64,000 nucleotides of DNA from JAYPUG01 sp038117265 (GTDB taxonomy: Bacteria > Pseudomonadota > Alphaproteobacteria > UBA6615). Positions within the stretch are counted from its first letter, which is position 1, and every line of letters starts with the position of its first letter. Made by a program: the position numbers and the translations under genes. The stretch lies in the NCBI GenBank assembly GCA_038117265.1, contig JAYOFO010000006.1, positions 6,558 through 70,557 on the forward strand, in the 5' to 3' direction. Of the stretch, positions 34,525 through 44,069 are shown piece by piece. The notes below the pieces were generated by a model. It was not told the origin of the DNA, did no database searches, and saw only the letters and a program-made list of their open reading frames with translations.

Positions 34525-35154
34525 GTGAGCGCGACCCTACCCCTAAGGCGTGCGGCCGCCCCGGGCCACAGCGCCCGCAGGATCGGGCTGCTCGGCGGGT
34601 CGTTCAACCCGGCCCATGAGGGGCACCGCTACATCAGCGTCGAGGCGCTGAAGCGCCTCGGTCTCGACGAGGTCTGGTGGCTCGTCTCGCCGCAGAACCC
34701 GCTGAAGCCGGAGGAAGGGATGGCCGCGTTCGAGGCGCGCCTGGCGAGCGCCCGGGACATGGCGCGCCATCCGCGCATCCGGGTCTCGACCATCGAGACC
34801 GAACTGGGCACCCGCTACACGATCGACACGCTGCAGGCGCTGACGCGCCGATTCCCGGCGGCGCGCTTCGTCTGGCTGATGGGGGCGGACAACCTGATAC
34901 AAATTGTAAGGTGGCGCGGGTGGCAACGAATATTCCACACGGTTCCCATTGCCGTATTCGCCCGCGATTCATATGATTCGCATGCGTTGTCGGATTTCGC
35001 GGCAAATCGCTTCCGAATCGCCCGGATTCCGGCACGTTCGGCAAAGGTCCTTGTCGAGGCGGCGCCGCCTGCCTGGGTGTTTTTGCGAATCAGGCCCCAC
35101 CCGGCCGCGGCGACGCACCTCCGGCAGACGGGCGCCTGGCCGGTGGACCATTAA
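34525..35154 (+). CDS. nadD: Nicotinate-nucleotide adenylyltransferase
   Basis: This 209-residue protein makes deamido-NAD from nicotinate mononucleotide and ATP. The nucleotidyltransferase motif GLLGGSFNPAHEGH and LVSPQNPLKP are present, with MGADNLIQI in the middle. The C-terminal SxTxxR motif is weakened to AAATHLR. The GTG at 34525 is the natural start, five bases after proA; the frame extends far upstream inside proA. The codon and base use of the last third (35 kb region) is slightly more AT-rich than its neighbours. Confidence 0.93.
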   Translation: MSATLPLRRAAAPGHSARRIGLLGGSFNPAHEGHRYISVEALKRLGLDEVWWLVSPQNPLKPEEGMAAFEARLASARDMARHPRIRVSTIETELGTRYTIDTLQALTRRFPAARFVWLMGADNLIQIVRWRGWQRIFHTVPIAVFARDSYDSHALSDFAANRFRIARIPARSAKVLVEAAPPAWVFLRIRPHPAAATHLRQTGAWPVDH

Positions 35155-35201
35155 CTCAGCGGACGGCGCCGCCAAGGCCGGGCCGTTCAAAGGAGGGCAG
35201 T

Positions 35202-35614
35202 TTGATCACGGGGTACCCGTCATAGCACGCACCGAAAAGGCCACTCCGCGGCTCACAGCGGAAGACATACTGGCGCTCGTCGAATCCTCGCTCGACGACG
35301 ACAAGGCGGACGATATCAAGGTCATTTCCCTGGCGGGAAAGTCCGACATCGCCGATTACATGATGATCGCCAGCGGCACCTCGTCCCGCCGTCTCGATTC
35401 CATGACCCAGCATCTCATCGAACGATTGAAGGCGGCCAAAATCCGCGGCTCCCACGCCGAGGGCCGGCGCTCGGGCGACTGGGTGGTGATCGACGTCGGC
35501 GATGTGATCGTCCACCTGTTCCGGCCCGAGATTCGCGCGCACTACGCGCTCGAGAAGCTCTGGGAGGCGGACTTCGCCGCGCGTGACCCGGAGGAAGAGG
35601 TCCTGACGGGCTGA
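35202..35614 (+). CDS. rsfS: Ribosomal silencing factor RsfS, start region possibly frameshifted
   Basis: The body is clear RsfS (LALVESSLDDDKADDIKVIS, GKSDIADYMMIASGTSSR, GDVIVHLFRPEIRAHY), which binds L14 and blocks subunit joining under starvation. The problem is the start. An excellent ribosome site AGGAGGG (35191-35197) is followed by TTG at 35202, but that TTG reads seven codons into a TAG at 35223. The RsfS frame at this point has no ATG, GTG or TTG. One extra G in the GGGG at 35210-35213 would join the TTG to the RsfS frame. Without it, the nearest in-frame starts are a TTG at 35051 inside nadD or the rare ATA at 35222. Confidence 0.82.
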
Positions 35615-35656
35615 ACGCGTCCGCTTGACGCGCGCCGGAGCCATCGGGAGAAGGCG

Positions 35657-36118
35657 ATGCGCATTCTGATCGTCGCCGTCGGGCGCGCACGCGAGGGCCC
35701 CGAAAAGGCGCTCTACGAACACTATGCCGGGCGGGTGACGGCTTGGTCGTTCGAGTTGCGTGAGGTGGATCTCAGAAAGAAGGTCCCGTCGGGGCGCGAA
35801 CGCGAGGCGGAGGCCGAATTGCTGGTGGGGGCGGTACCCGACGGTGCGTTCGTGATCGCCCTCGACGAAGGCGGCAAGGCGGTGGCCAGCGAGGAGCTGG
35901 CCGGTATGCTGGGCGACCTCCAGGACTCCGGACAGCGCGATGTGGTGTTCGTCATCGGCGGCGCCCAAGGCCATGGCGGCGCCGTTCGGGCGCGGGCGGA
36001 CCGCACCGTATCCCTCGGCCGCAACACATGGCCCCACATGCTGGTGCGCGGGCTCGTCGCGGAACAGGTATACCGGGCCCAGCAGATTCTCGCGGGTCAT
36101 CCGTATCACCGTGCGTGA
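35657..36118 (+). CDS. rlmH: 23S rRNA (pseudouridine1915-N3)-methyltransferase
   Basis: This 153-residue protein is full length for this SPOUT methyltransferase. The SAM knot motifs VVFVIGGAQGHGG and TWPHMLVRGLVAEQVYRA and the final YHR are intact. It modifies helix 69 of 23S rRNA. ATG 35657 follows GGGAGAAGG closely. The order rsfS-rlmH is common in bacteria. Confidence 0.95.
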   Translation: MRILIVAVGRAREGPEKALYEHYAGRVTAWSFELREVDLRKKVPSGREREAEAELLVGAVPDGAFVIALDEGGKAVASEELAGMLGDLQDSGQRDVVFVIGGAQGHGGAVRARADRTVSLGRNTWPHMLVRGLVAEQVYRAQQILAGHPYHRA

Positions 36119-36191
36119 GTCTGGCGGGGCGCGCGAGAATCGGGCACAAACGTCGGCGTTCGAACGAAGCATGTGACAGGAAGGGACGCGG

Positions 36192-36833
36192 ATGAACCAC
36201 CTCATCATCACGCGCCACGGCCAAAGCCAGTGGAACCTCGAGAACCGGTTCACGGGTTGGGAAGACGTCGATTTGACGCCGGCCGGTGAGGAAGAGGCGC
36301 AAAAGGCCGGGGGCCTGATCAAGGACTATCCGATCGACGCGGTGTTCTCCTCGACCCTCAAGCGGGCGCGCCGGACCGTCGAGATTGCGTTGCAGGCCGC
36401 GGCCGATGCCGGCGCCGACCTGGCGTCGGTGCGCAATGGCGCCCGCTGGAAGATCTCGGCCCATGACGATCTGCGCGAACGCCACTATGGCGATCTGGTC
36501 GGGCTCAACAAGGCCGAGACCGCGGAGAAGTATGGCGACGAGCAGGTGCATCTGTGGCGGCGCGGCTTCGAGGTGCGCCCGCCCGGCGGCGAGAGCCTGG
36601 CCGATGTGGTCGAACGGGTGCGCCCCTATTACGAGCGCGAGATCGAGCCCTTGCTGAAGGCCGGAAAGAACGTGCTCGTCTCGGCGCATGGCAACAGCCT
36701 GCGGGCGCTCCTGCTCATTCTGGGCGAGTACTCCGCAGACGAGATTCCCGGCGTCGAATTGCCGACCGGGCGGCCGCTGGTCTTCGATTTCGAGGATGGC
36801 AAGAAACAGAAGAGCTATTATCTCGGCGATTGA
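36192..36833 (+). CDS. gpmA: 2,3-bisphosphoglycerate-dependent phosphoglycerate mutase
   Basis: This 213-residue protein converts 3- to 2-phosphoglycerate in glycolysis. The phospho-histidine motif TRHGQSQWN, the RERHYGDLVGLNK segment and SAHGNSLRAL with the second histidine are all present. AGGAAGG lies before the ATG at 36192. The next gene overlaps its end by 38 bases if my start choice there is right. Confidence 0.95.
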   Translation: MNHLIITRHGQSQWNLENRFTGWEDVDLTPAGEEEAQKAGGLIKDYPIDAVFSSTLKRARRTVEIALQAAADAGADLASVRNGARWKISAHDDLRERHYGDLVGLNKAETAEKYGDEQVHLWRRGFEVRPPGGESLADVVERVRPYYEREIEPLLKAGKNVLVSAHGNSLRALLLILGEYSADEIPGVELPTGRPLVFDFEDGKKQKSYYLGD

Positions 36834-38124
36834 TCGCACGGTGGGCGGCAGCTTCGCGGCGGCGTTCGTCCTCGGCGCGGCCGTTCTGACGGCCCTGTCC
36901 GTCCCGTCCCATGCCCAGGACGGCCGGCCCGAGGATGTGGGCAAGCGCCTCGAGAGCGTTCGCGAAGCACTCGATCGCGACCGCGCGGCTTCCGAGACCC
37001 TGGCACGTGAAGCCGAAGCGCAGGCGAACGAACTGGCGGCCTTGCGCGCGGAGTTGCGGGCCGCCGCCCGTGCGGTCCAGTCGCACGAGGCGGCACTCGA
37101 CGGGCTGGAAGCCGAACTCGCGACGCTGGGTGCGGATGCCGTCCGCATGCAGGGTGAACTGGAGACCCGCCGTGCGCAGCTGGGCGCGACCCTCGCCGCC
37201 CTTCAGCGCCTGTCGCTGCGGCCGACCGCGGCCCTGCTCGTCAGCCCGGGCGATCCCAACGATGTGGTGCGCAGCGGACTGCTCCTGCGTACCGCCGTGC
37301 CCGAGATCGAGGTCCAGGCCCGGCGCCTGCGCGCCGATATCGAGGAATTGGCCGAAGTGCGCCGACAGATCGAGACGCGCCGCGGGGAGTTGCATGCCGC
37401 CGCGCTGGACCTCGGTCGCGAGCGTGACCGTCTGTCCGCGCTGTCGGCCGAGAAGGACCGGGTCCTGAACCAGACCCGACGGGCGCAGTCCGAGGTGGAG
37501 GAACGTGCCGCCGTGCTCAGCCGGGAGGCGCGCACCCTCGAGGAACTCCTGTCACGTTTGCGCGAGAACGCGGCTGCGGTGCCGCGCCCACGCCCGGGTG
37601 CGCCCGAGGCCGATTTCGTCAAGCCGACCCTCGCGCCCTCTGGTCCTTCGATCGCGGCGGCGCGCGGGCAGTTGAGCCCACCCGCCTATGGCACGGTTAT
37701 CCGGGGCTTCGGGACGCAAACCGAGACCGGCGGTATCACGCGCGGCGTCACCTACCGAACGCGCTCCGAGGCGTCGGTCGTGGCCCCGTGGGACGGGCGA
37801 ATCGCCTTTTCCGGACCGTTCCGGCGCTTCGGGCAAATCTTGATCATCGATCATGGCGAGGGATATCATTCTCTGATTGCCGGACTGGGGCGGATCGACG
37901 CGCAGGTCGGGCAGTGGGTTCTTGCGGGGGAACCCGTCGGGCGCGCCGAAGGGAGCGCGGATTCGAAAGCCGATACCGTCAGGGGCAGCGAAAACGGGGG
38001 GCAGGCCGGCACGGCCGAAGACCGAGCGGGCGGAGCCATTCTCTATGTCGAGCTCCGCCGCAACGGAGAACCGATCAACCCGTTGCCCTGGTTGGCAGCA
38101 CAGACGAACAGGACACAAGGCTGA
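36796..38124 (+). CDS. EnvC-like murein hydrolase activator (degenerate LytM)
   Basis: The protein has 442 residues. A signal peptide ends at PSHA/QDG, then a long coiled coil (about residues 50-280) rich in Ala, Arg, Glu and Leu, then a C-terminal M23/LytM domain. The zinc ligands of active M23 peptidases are missing: the first motif is RGVTYRT and the last reads YHSLIAGL, not HxH. This is the EnvC pattern, an activator of amidases rather than an enzyme. I start at ATG 36796 because it gives a basic signal n-region (MARNRR); GTG 36841 would lack positive charge. The stop overlaps ctpA by one base. Confidence 0.85.
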   Translation: MARNRRAIISAIDRTVGGSFAAAFVLGAAVLTALSVPSHAQDGRPEDVGKRLESVREALDRDRAASETLAREAEAQANELAALRAELRAAARAVQSHEAALDGLEAELATLGADAVRMQGELETRRAQLGATLAALQRLSLRPTAALLVSPGDPNDVVRSGLLLRTAVPEIEVQARRLRADIEELAEVRRQIETRRGELHAAALDLGRERDRLSALSAEKDRVLNQTRRAQSEVEERAAVLSREARTLEELLSRLRENAAAVPRPRPGAPEADFVKPTLAPSGPSIAAARGQLSPPAYGTVIRGFGTQTETGGITRGVTYRTRSEASVVAPWDGRIAFSGPFRRFGQILIIDHGEGYHSLIAGLGRIDAQVGQWVLAGEPVGRAEGSADSKADTVRGSENGGQAGTAEDRAGGAILYVELRRNGEPINPLPWLAAQTNRTQG

Positions 38125-39392
38125 TGCGTAGACTGATTTCCGCCGCCGCGTTCGCGACGTTCCTCGCAACGGCGCCCGCCGCCGCGATTGCCGCCGAAAC
38201 GAACGAGGAGACCTTCCGCCAGCTCGAGCTGTTCGGCGACATCTTCGAGCGGGTCCGCTCGCAGTATGTCGACGAGACCGAGGACGGGGACCTGATCGAG
38301 GCCGCGATCAACGGCATGCTGCAGCATCTCGATCCCCACTCGAGCTATCTGAACGAAGACAATTTTCGCGACATGCAGGTCCAGACCCGTGGCGAATTCG
38401 GCGGGCTCGGGATCGAGGTCACCATGGAGCAGGGCTTCGTGAAGGTGGTTTCGCCGATCGATGACACGCCGGCCGCGCGGGCCGGGATCGAGGCGGGAGA
38501 CTTCATCACACATCTCGACGGCAAGACGGTTCTCGGCCTGACCCTGTCCGAGGCGGTGGAGAAGATGCGCGGCCGTGTCGGGTCCGACATCAAGCTGACG
38601 ATTCGGCGCGAGGGCCGCGAATCGTTCGATGTTTCGGTCACGCGCGACATCGTGCGCATCCAGTCGGTCCGCAGCCGGGTCGAGGGCAAGGTCGGTTACG
38701 TGCGGGTGACCACGTTCAACGAGCAGACCTTCGAGGGCCTCGAGAAGTCGATGACCGCGCTCAAGCGTGAGCTGGGCGACGAGATGATCGGTGTCGTGCT
38801 CGACCTGCGCCGCAATCCGGGCGGATTGCTCGACCAGGCGGTCAAGGTGTCCGATGCCTTCATGGAGCGCGGCGAGATCGTCTCGACGCGCGGCCGCGAC
38901 AGCAACGACGTCCAGCGCTTCAATGCAAGGGAAGGCGATCTCGCCAACGGTCTGCCGATCGTCGTGCTGATCAACGGCGGCTCGGCTTCGGCGTCCGAAA
39001 TCGTTGCCGGGGCGCTGCAGGACCACAAGCGGGCCGTGATCATGGGAACCCAAAGCTTCGGCAAGGGGTCGGTCCAGACGATCAATCCCATTCCCGGGCA
39101 TGGCGCGTTGCGGCTGACCACGGCGAAGTATTTCACGCCCAGTGGCCGTTCGATTCAGCAGACCGGGATCACGCCCGACATTATCGTCGAACAGGCACGG
39201 CTGGAGACGGCGGATACGCCGCAGGGCGTGCGCGAGAGCGATCTGCGCAACGCGCTCGACAACGATGCCGCCGCAGACGAGGCCGAAAACGGTCCGGCGG
39301 CGTCGACGGCGGCACCCCAGGACTACCAGCTCCTGCGTGCGCTCGACCTCCTCAAGGGGATCGCCACCTACAGCGTGCGGGCGACCAACTAG
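38124..39392 (+). CDS. ctpA: C-terminal processing protease (S41 family)
   Basis: The protein has 422 residues: a signal peptide (residues about 1-24), a PDZ domain (about 85-165, GGLGIEVTMEQGFVKVV) and the S41 catalytic domain. The Ser-Lys dyad is visible in GGSASASEIVAGAL and GTQSFGKGSVQT. It is a periplasmic protease that degrades or matures cell-wall enzymes. The ATG overlaps the EnvC-like stop (TGATG). The EnvC-CtpA pair is a widely conserved envelope arrangement. Confidence 0.95.
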   Translation: MRRLISAAAFATFLATAPAAAIAAETNEETFRQLELFGDIFERVRSQYVDETEDGDLIEAAINGMLQHLDPHSSYLNEDNFRDMQVQTRGEFGGLGIEVTMEQGFVKVVSPIDDTPAARAGIEAGDFITHLDGKTVLGLTLSEAVEKMRGRVGSDIKLTIRREGRESFDVSVTRDIVRIQSVRSRVEGKVGYVRVTTFNEQTFEGLEKSMTALKRELGDEMIGVVLDLRRNPGGLLDQAVKVSDAFMERGEIVSTRGRDSNDVQRFNAREGDLANGLPIVVLINGGSASASEIVAGALQDHKRAVIMGTQSFGKGSVQTINPIPGHGALRLTTAKYFTPSGRSIQQTGITPDIIVEQARLETADTPQGVRESDLRNALDNDAAADEAENGPAASTAAPQDYQLLRALDLLKGIATYSVRATN

Positions 39393-39425
39393 ACCCGACC
39401 CGGCGCGGTTCGCTAGTTTGCCCGC

Positions 39426-40715
39426 ATGAGCGAGTTGGACGCGGAGAGAAAAACCCGATTCGGTGGGCGAGCGATGCTGCCTTCCGTTCTGGCCGGCGTG
39501 TTGTTCCTGGTGCTGGCAGGTCTTCTGGCGCTGACCTATGTCGGCCTGACGAAGGAGCCGATGCTACCGGAAATGGCGGCTGCGGAAAGCGATGCCTCGG
39601 CGGATGGGAAGGCACCCGCCCTGCCGGCGACACCGGCCGAGCCCATGGCCCGCGAAGCCGCACCTCCCCAGGATGCCGCACCGCCGGCAGTAGAGCCGCC
39701 TGCCGGGCACGGTGATGCCGGGGAATCTGCCGCGGAGCCGCGGCACGGCACGGCGTCCGAGGCGTTCGAACAGATGGCCGCGCCGCCGCAGGCACCGGAA
39801 ACCGCCGCCGCAGCGACCGAGGCACCTCCGCATCCTCTCGTCGCGAACGAGCCTCCGCCGCCGCCGGCGCCACCCGTGGCACCGCCCGTGGCGTCGTCCG
39901 GCCATGGTCTGGCGCCGGCCCCGGATCCGGCGCTGGTGGAGACCTCGCCGCTCGGGCCGTTGCCGCGTATCGGCCCCAACGGCCGCGAACCGTGGCGCGT
40001 GTATGCGCGGCCGTTCGATGTTCGCGATTCGCGCCCGCGCGTTGCCGTGATCCTGAGCGGTCTCGGGCTGTCGAGCGCGGCCACCGAGGCCGCGATCCAG
40101 GGGCTTCCGGGCGAGGTGACGCTCGCCTTCCAGCCCTACGCCGACATCGTTCAGCAATGGATTGGCCTCGCGCGTGCCGCGGGCCACGAAGTCCTCCTCA
40201 ACCTGCCGATGGAACCGGTCGACTTTCCCGAGAGCGATCCCGGGCGGCGCGCCCTGTTCGTGACCCTCTCGCCCGACGAGAACGAGGAGCGCCTGCGCTG
40301 GGCGCTGTCGCGCGTCAGCGGCTATGTGGGCGTGGTGAACCATATGGGGTCGCGATTCACGACCGTGCGCGACGCGATGCAGCCGGTGCTGGCCGAGTTG
40401 AAGGCGCGTGGTCTCCTGTTCGTCGATGCGCGAGCCGCGGCCCACAGCGTGGCGACGGTCATGGCATCGCAGATGCAGGTGCCGCGGGCGATCAACGACC
40501 GGTTCCTCGACGACCGCGAGGTCTCGCGCGCGACGGTCGACGCGCGCCTCGCCGAGATCGAACGGATCGCCAAGGAGGCGGGCGTCTCCATCGCGATCGG
40601 CCAGGGGTTCCCGGTGACGATCGAGCGGTTGCGTGCCTGGACCGAAACGCTGGATGCCAAGGGGCTGGCGCTGGCCCCGGTTTCTGCGGTGGTCGGCAAG
40701 CAGGCCGACCGTTGA
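39426..40715 (+). CDS. Divergent polysaccharide deacetylase (YibQ family)
   Basis: The protein has 429 residues. One membrane segment (about residues 17-42) anchors it, followed by a Pro/Ala/Glu-rich low-complexity linker (about 50-175) and a C-terminal deacetylase-like domain. In YibQ the first strand ends with a conserved Asp pair; here it reads VAVILSGLGLSS, so the pair is lost, while VVNHMGSRFT is retained. It is probably not an active deacetylase of the standard kind. It lies after the EnvC-like and CtpA genes, an order common in proteobacteria, and its stop overlaps the rppH start. Confidence 0.85.
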   Translation: MSELDAERKTRFGGRAMLPSVLAGVLFLVLAGLLALTYVGLTKEPMLPEMAAAESDASADGKAPALPATPAEPMAREAAPPQDAAPPAVEPPAGHGDAGESAAEPRHGTASEAFEQMAAPPQAPETAAAATEAPPHPLVANEPPPPPAPPVAPPVASSGHGLAPAPDPALVETSPLGPLPRIGPNGREPWRVYARPFDVRDSRPRVAVILSGLGLSSAATEAAIQGLPGEVTLAFQPYADIVQQWIGLARAAGHEVLLNLPMEPVDFPESDPGRRALFVTLSPDENEERLRWALSRVSGYVGVVNHMGSRFTTVRDAMQPVLAELKARGLLFVDARAAAHSVATVMASQMQVPRAINDRFLDDREVSRATVDARLAEIERIAKEAGVSIAIGQGFPVTIERLRAWTETLDAKGLALAPVSAVVGKQADR

Positions 40716-41227
40716 ATGCCCCCATCGCCTCGGATGCCGACGCCGCTCATTACCGGCGGTGTGCGGGCGTCGTCCTTTTCAATGCGCAAGGCCGGGTCTG
40801 GGTCGGCGAACGCAACGACATGCCGGGCTCCTGGCAATTGCCGCAGGGCGGCATCGACGAGGGCGAATCGCCCCGGGACGCCGCGCTGCGTGAGCTTCGC
40901 GAGGAAACCGGAGTTCGCCGGGTCGCATTCATCGCGGAAGCGCCGCACTGGCTCAAATACGATCTGCCCGAGGATCTGCGGGGCGGCCGGTGGAAGGGGC
41001 GCTGGCGGGGCCAGATGCAGAAATGGTTCGCCTTTCGCCATCTCGGCGACGACGACGAGATCGACGTGCTGGGCGTCGCCGATCCCGAGTTCGAACGCTG
41101 GCAGTGGGTGGAGCTGGACGCGCTTCCGGACCTGATCATCGCGTTCAAGCGTCCCGTCTACATGGCACTCGTCGAGGCGTTCCACCCGGCGATCGCGAAG
41201 CCGGGAAATTCCGGGAAAACGGGCTGA
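40712..41227 (+). CDS. rppH: RNA pyrophosphohydrolase
   Basis: The protein has 171 residues. The Nudix box is complete: GGIDEGESPRDAALRELREE followed by TGV. It removes pyrophosphate from mRNA 5' ends to start decay; the name also covers Ap4A hydrolysis in this group. The start is TTG at 40712, overlapping the yibQ-like stop as TTGA, since the Nudix domain begins about 15 residues later and no ATG or GTG is available close by. It is convergent with the ferritin-like gene with three bases between. Confidence 0.92.
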   Translation: MNAPIASDADAAHYRRCAGVVLFNAQGRVWVGERNDMPGSWQLPQGGIDEGESPRDAALRELREETGVRRVAFIAEAPHWLKYDLPEDLRGGRWKGRWRGQMQKWFAFRHLGDDDEIDVLGVADPEFERWQWVELDALPDLIIAFKRPVYMALVEAFHPAIAKPGNSGKTG

Positions 41228-41230
41228 CGC

Positions 41231-42061
41231 TCAGGCGGTGACGACGTCGTCGCGTCCCGTGCGGAGGTTCAGGAACCAGCAAGCTGCGCGGGCGATCCAG
41301 TTGGCAATCCGGCTGTGCGGTGCGAACCCGATCGCCTTGAAGATCAGGGTGACCGCACGCTCGACATGGTGGGTCTCGTAGAAGCCGTACGCGCGCGACA
41401 TATAGGCCCGGATGCACCGCTTGCGGTCGTAGGGTTCGCCCTTGTTGTTCGCCGCGTAATAGGCATACGCGAGTTCGTCGTCCTCGCTCTCGCCGATCCG
41501 TCCGATTCCCACCATCAGGCGCTTGATCTTGCCGAGCTGCTCGATGTCCCGGTAGCGCTCCATGTGGGTGTAGAACAGCTTGTAGTGGCGGATTTCGTCC
41601 TGGGCGATGCGCCGGCAGATGGCGCGCAGCACCGGCTCGTCGGTCGCCTCGCGCAGTGCGGTGTAGTAGGACGAGGTGCCCACCTCGACCATGCAACGCG
41701 CCACGAGTTCGCCGCAGCGCGTACCGCGCACCGATTCCTCGGCCGCGACGGGCAGCTGGATCTTCCGCGAGAAGTCGGCGAACCGGGCTTCGAAGTCGAA
41801 TTCGGGATCGGCCATCCGGGCCCAGCGCGACAGCGCAAGGCCGTGCTGAATCTCTTCCTGCGCCCAGCGCCGGGCGGCATCCTGGAACTCCGGATCGTCC
41901 TTGAACACGTTGCACAGGTACTCGGCGTAGATGCCGCCATTGTACTCGACCATGGCAGCCGCCTTGACGATGCGCAGCATATCCGGATCGATCTTCGCCG
42001 GGTCGAATTCGCCCCAGGGAATGTCGTCCAGGTTCCAGTGCCTGTTTGTTTGTTCGTTCAT
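41231..42061 (-). CDS. Ferritin-like diiron protein of unknown function
   Basis: The protein has 276 residues and no known name that I can assign. It has a four-helix diiron ligand set: E39, E70 and H73 (EEIQH), E126, E156 and H159 (DEIRH), the arrangement of rubrerythrin and acyl-ACP desaturase relatives. A C-terminal segment AYMSRAYGFYETHHVERAV is basic and aromatic. It may be an oxidase, desaturase or peroxidase. It has its own promoter with a palindrome over the -10, so control seems specific. It is located between rppH and atpC but is not obviously linked to either. Confidence 0.78.
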   Translation of the reverse strand: MNEQTNRHWNLDDIPWGEFDPAKIDPDMLRIVKAAAMVEYNGGIYAEYLCNVFKDDPEFQDAARRWAQEEIQHGLALSRWARMADPEFDFEARFADFSRKIQLPVAAEESVRGTRCGELVARCMVEVGTSSYYTALREATDEPVLRAICRRIAQDEIRHYKLFYTHMERYRDIEQLGKIKRLMVGIGRIGESEDDELAYAYYAANNKGEPYDRKRCIRAYMSRAYGFYETHHVERAVTLIFKAIGFAPHSRIANWIARAACWFLNLRTGRDDVVTA

Positions 42062-42105
42062 CGCTCTGCGTTCAACGAAGCTCGTTCGAGTCCGTCGCCC
42101 CCCGA

Positions 42106-42124
42106 CGCCCTAATATATAGGGCG
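42106..42124. promoter_or_regulatory. Palindromic operator candidate over the diiron-gene -10
   Basis: A perfect seven-base inverted repeat, CGCCCTA and TAGGGCG around ATATA, covers the -10 box of the ferritin-like gene promoter. A dimeric regulator bound here would block transcription. It could alternatively form a hairpin at the end of the atp transcript, since atpC stops 55 bases away, but no U-tract follows. Confidence 0.4.
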
Positions 42125-42142
42125 TTCGCCCGCGGGGTCAAA
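42114..42142 (-). promoter_or_regulatory. Promoter of the ferritin-like gene
   Basis: On the minus strand, TTTGAC (42142-42137) and TATATA (42119-42114) are 17 bases apart. This is a good sigma70-type match in a locally AT-rich spot, about 55 bases before the ferritin-like ATG at 42061 and just after the atpC stop. Confidence 0.6.
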
Positions 42143-42178
42143 GTTCCGCGCGCGGGGATGCTGCATCGCGAAAGAAAA

Positions 42179-42601
42179 CTACTGGTAGACGAGCTGATCC
42201 AGCGAGGCGAGCTTCGCGCGGGCGATTTCGGCGCGGGCCTCGGCGGCGCTCCGCGCCGCTTCGTTGTCGCCTGCGTCACGGATGTCCTCGTTGGCATCCT
42301 GCAGGGTCTGCTCGACGGCCGCGCGGTCGATGTCCTCAAGCGCGACGGCCTCCTCGGCCAGCACCGTGCAGCGCTCGCCGGTGACTTCGGCGAATCCGCC
42401 CGCCACGAATATGCGGGACTTCACCGCATTGCCCTCGAAGATGTGGATAACACCGGGGCGCACGGTCGAGATCAGCGGCGAGTGCCCGTGGATGACGCCG
42501 AAGTCGCCCTCGGCGCCTGGCACCACGACCATCTCGACCTGCTCGGAGAGGAGGAGCCGTTCGGGCGAGACGAGTTCGAACTGGACCGGATTATCCGCCA
42601 C
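42179..42601 (-). CDS. atpC: ATP synthase F1 epsilon subunit
   Basis: The protein has 140 residues. The N-terminal beta sandwich has FELVSPERLLLSEQVEMVVVPG and GDFGVIHGHSPLIS, followed by a short C-terminal helical part. It regulates F1 as part of the central stalk. The GTG at 42601 is chosen because GGGAGAA lies six bases upstream; the frame continues further into atpD. It is the last gene of the atpHAGDC operon, 13 bases after atpD. Confidence 0.95.
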   Translation of the reverse strand: MADNPVQFELVSPERLLLSEQVEMVVVPGAEGDFGVIHGHSPLISTVRPGVIHIFEGNAVKSRIFVAGGFAEVTGERCTVLAEEAVALEDIDRAAVEQTLQDANEDIRDAGDNEAARSAAEARAEIARAKLASLDQLVYQ

Positions 42602-42614
42602 GCGCGTTCTCCCG

Positions 42615-44036
<1,422 letters not shown>

Positions 44037-44069
44037 GGTGTGTTCCTCGCCCGTTGGGAGCCGAGTGGT

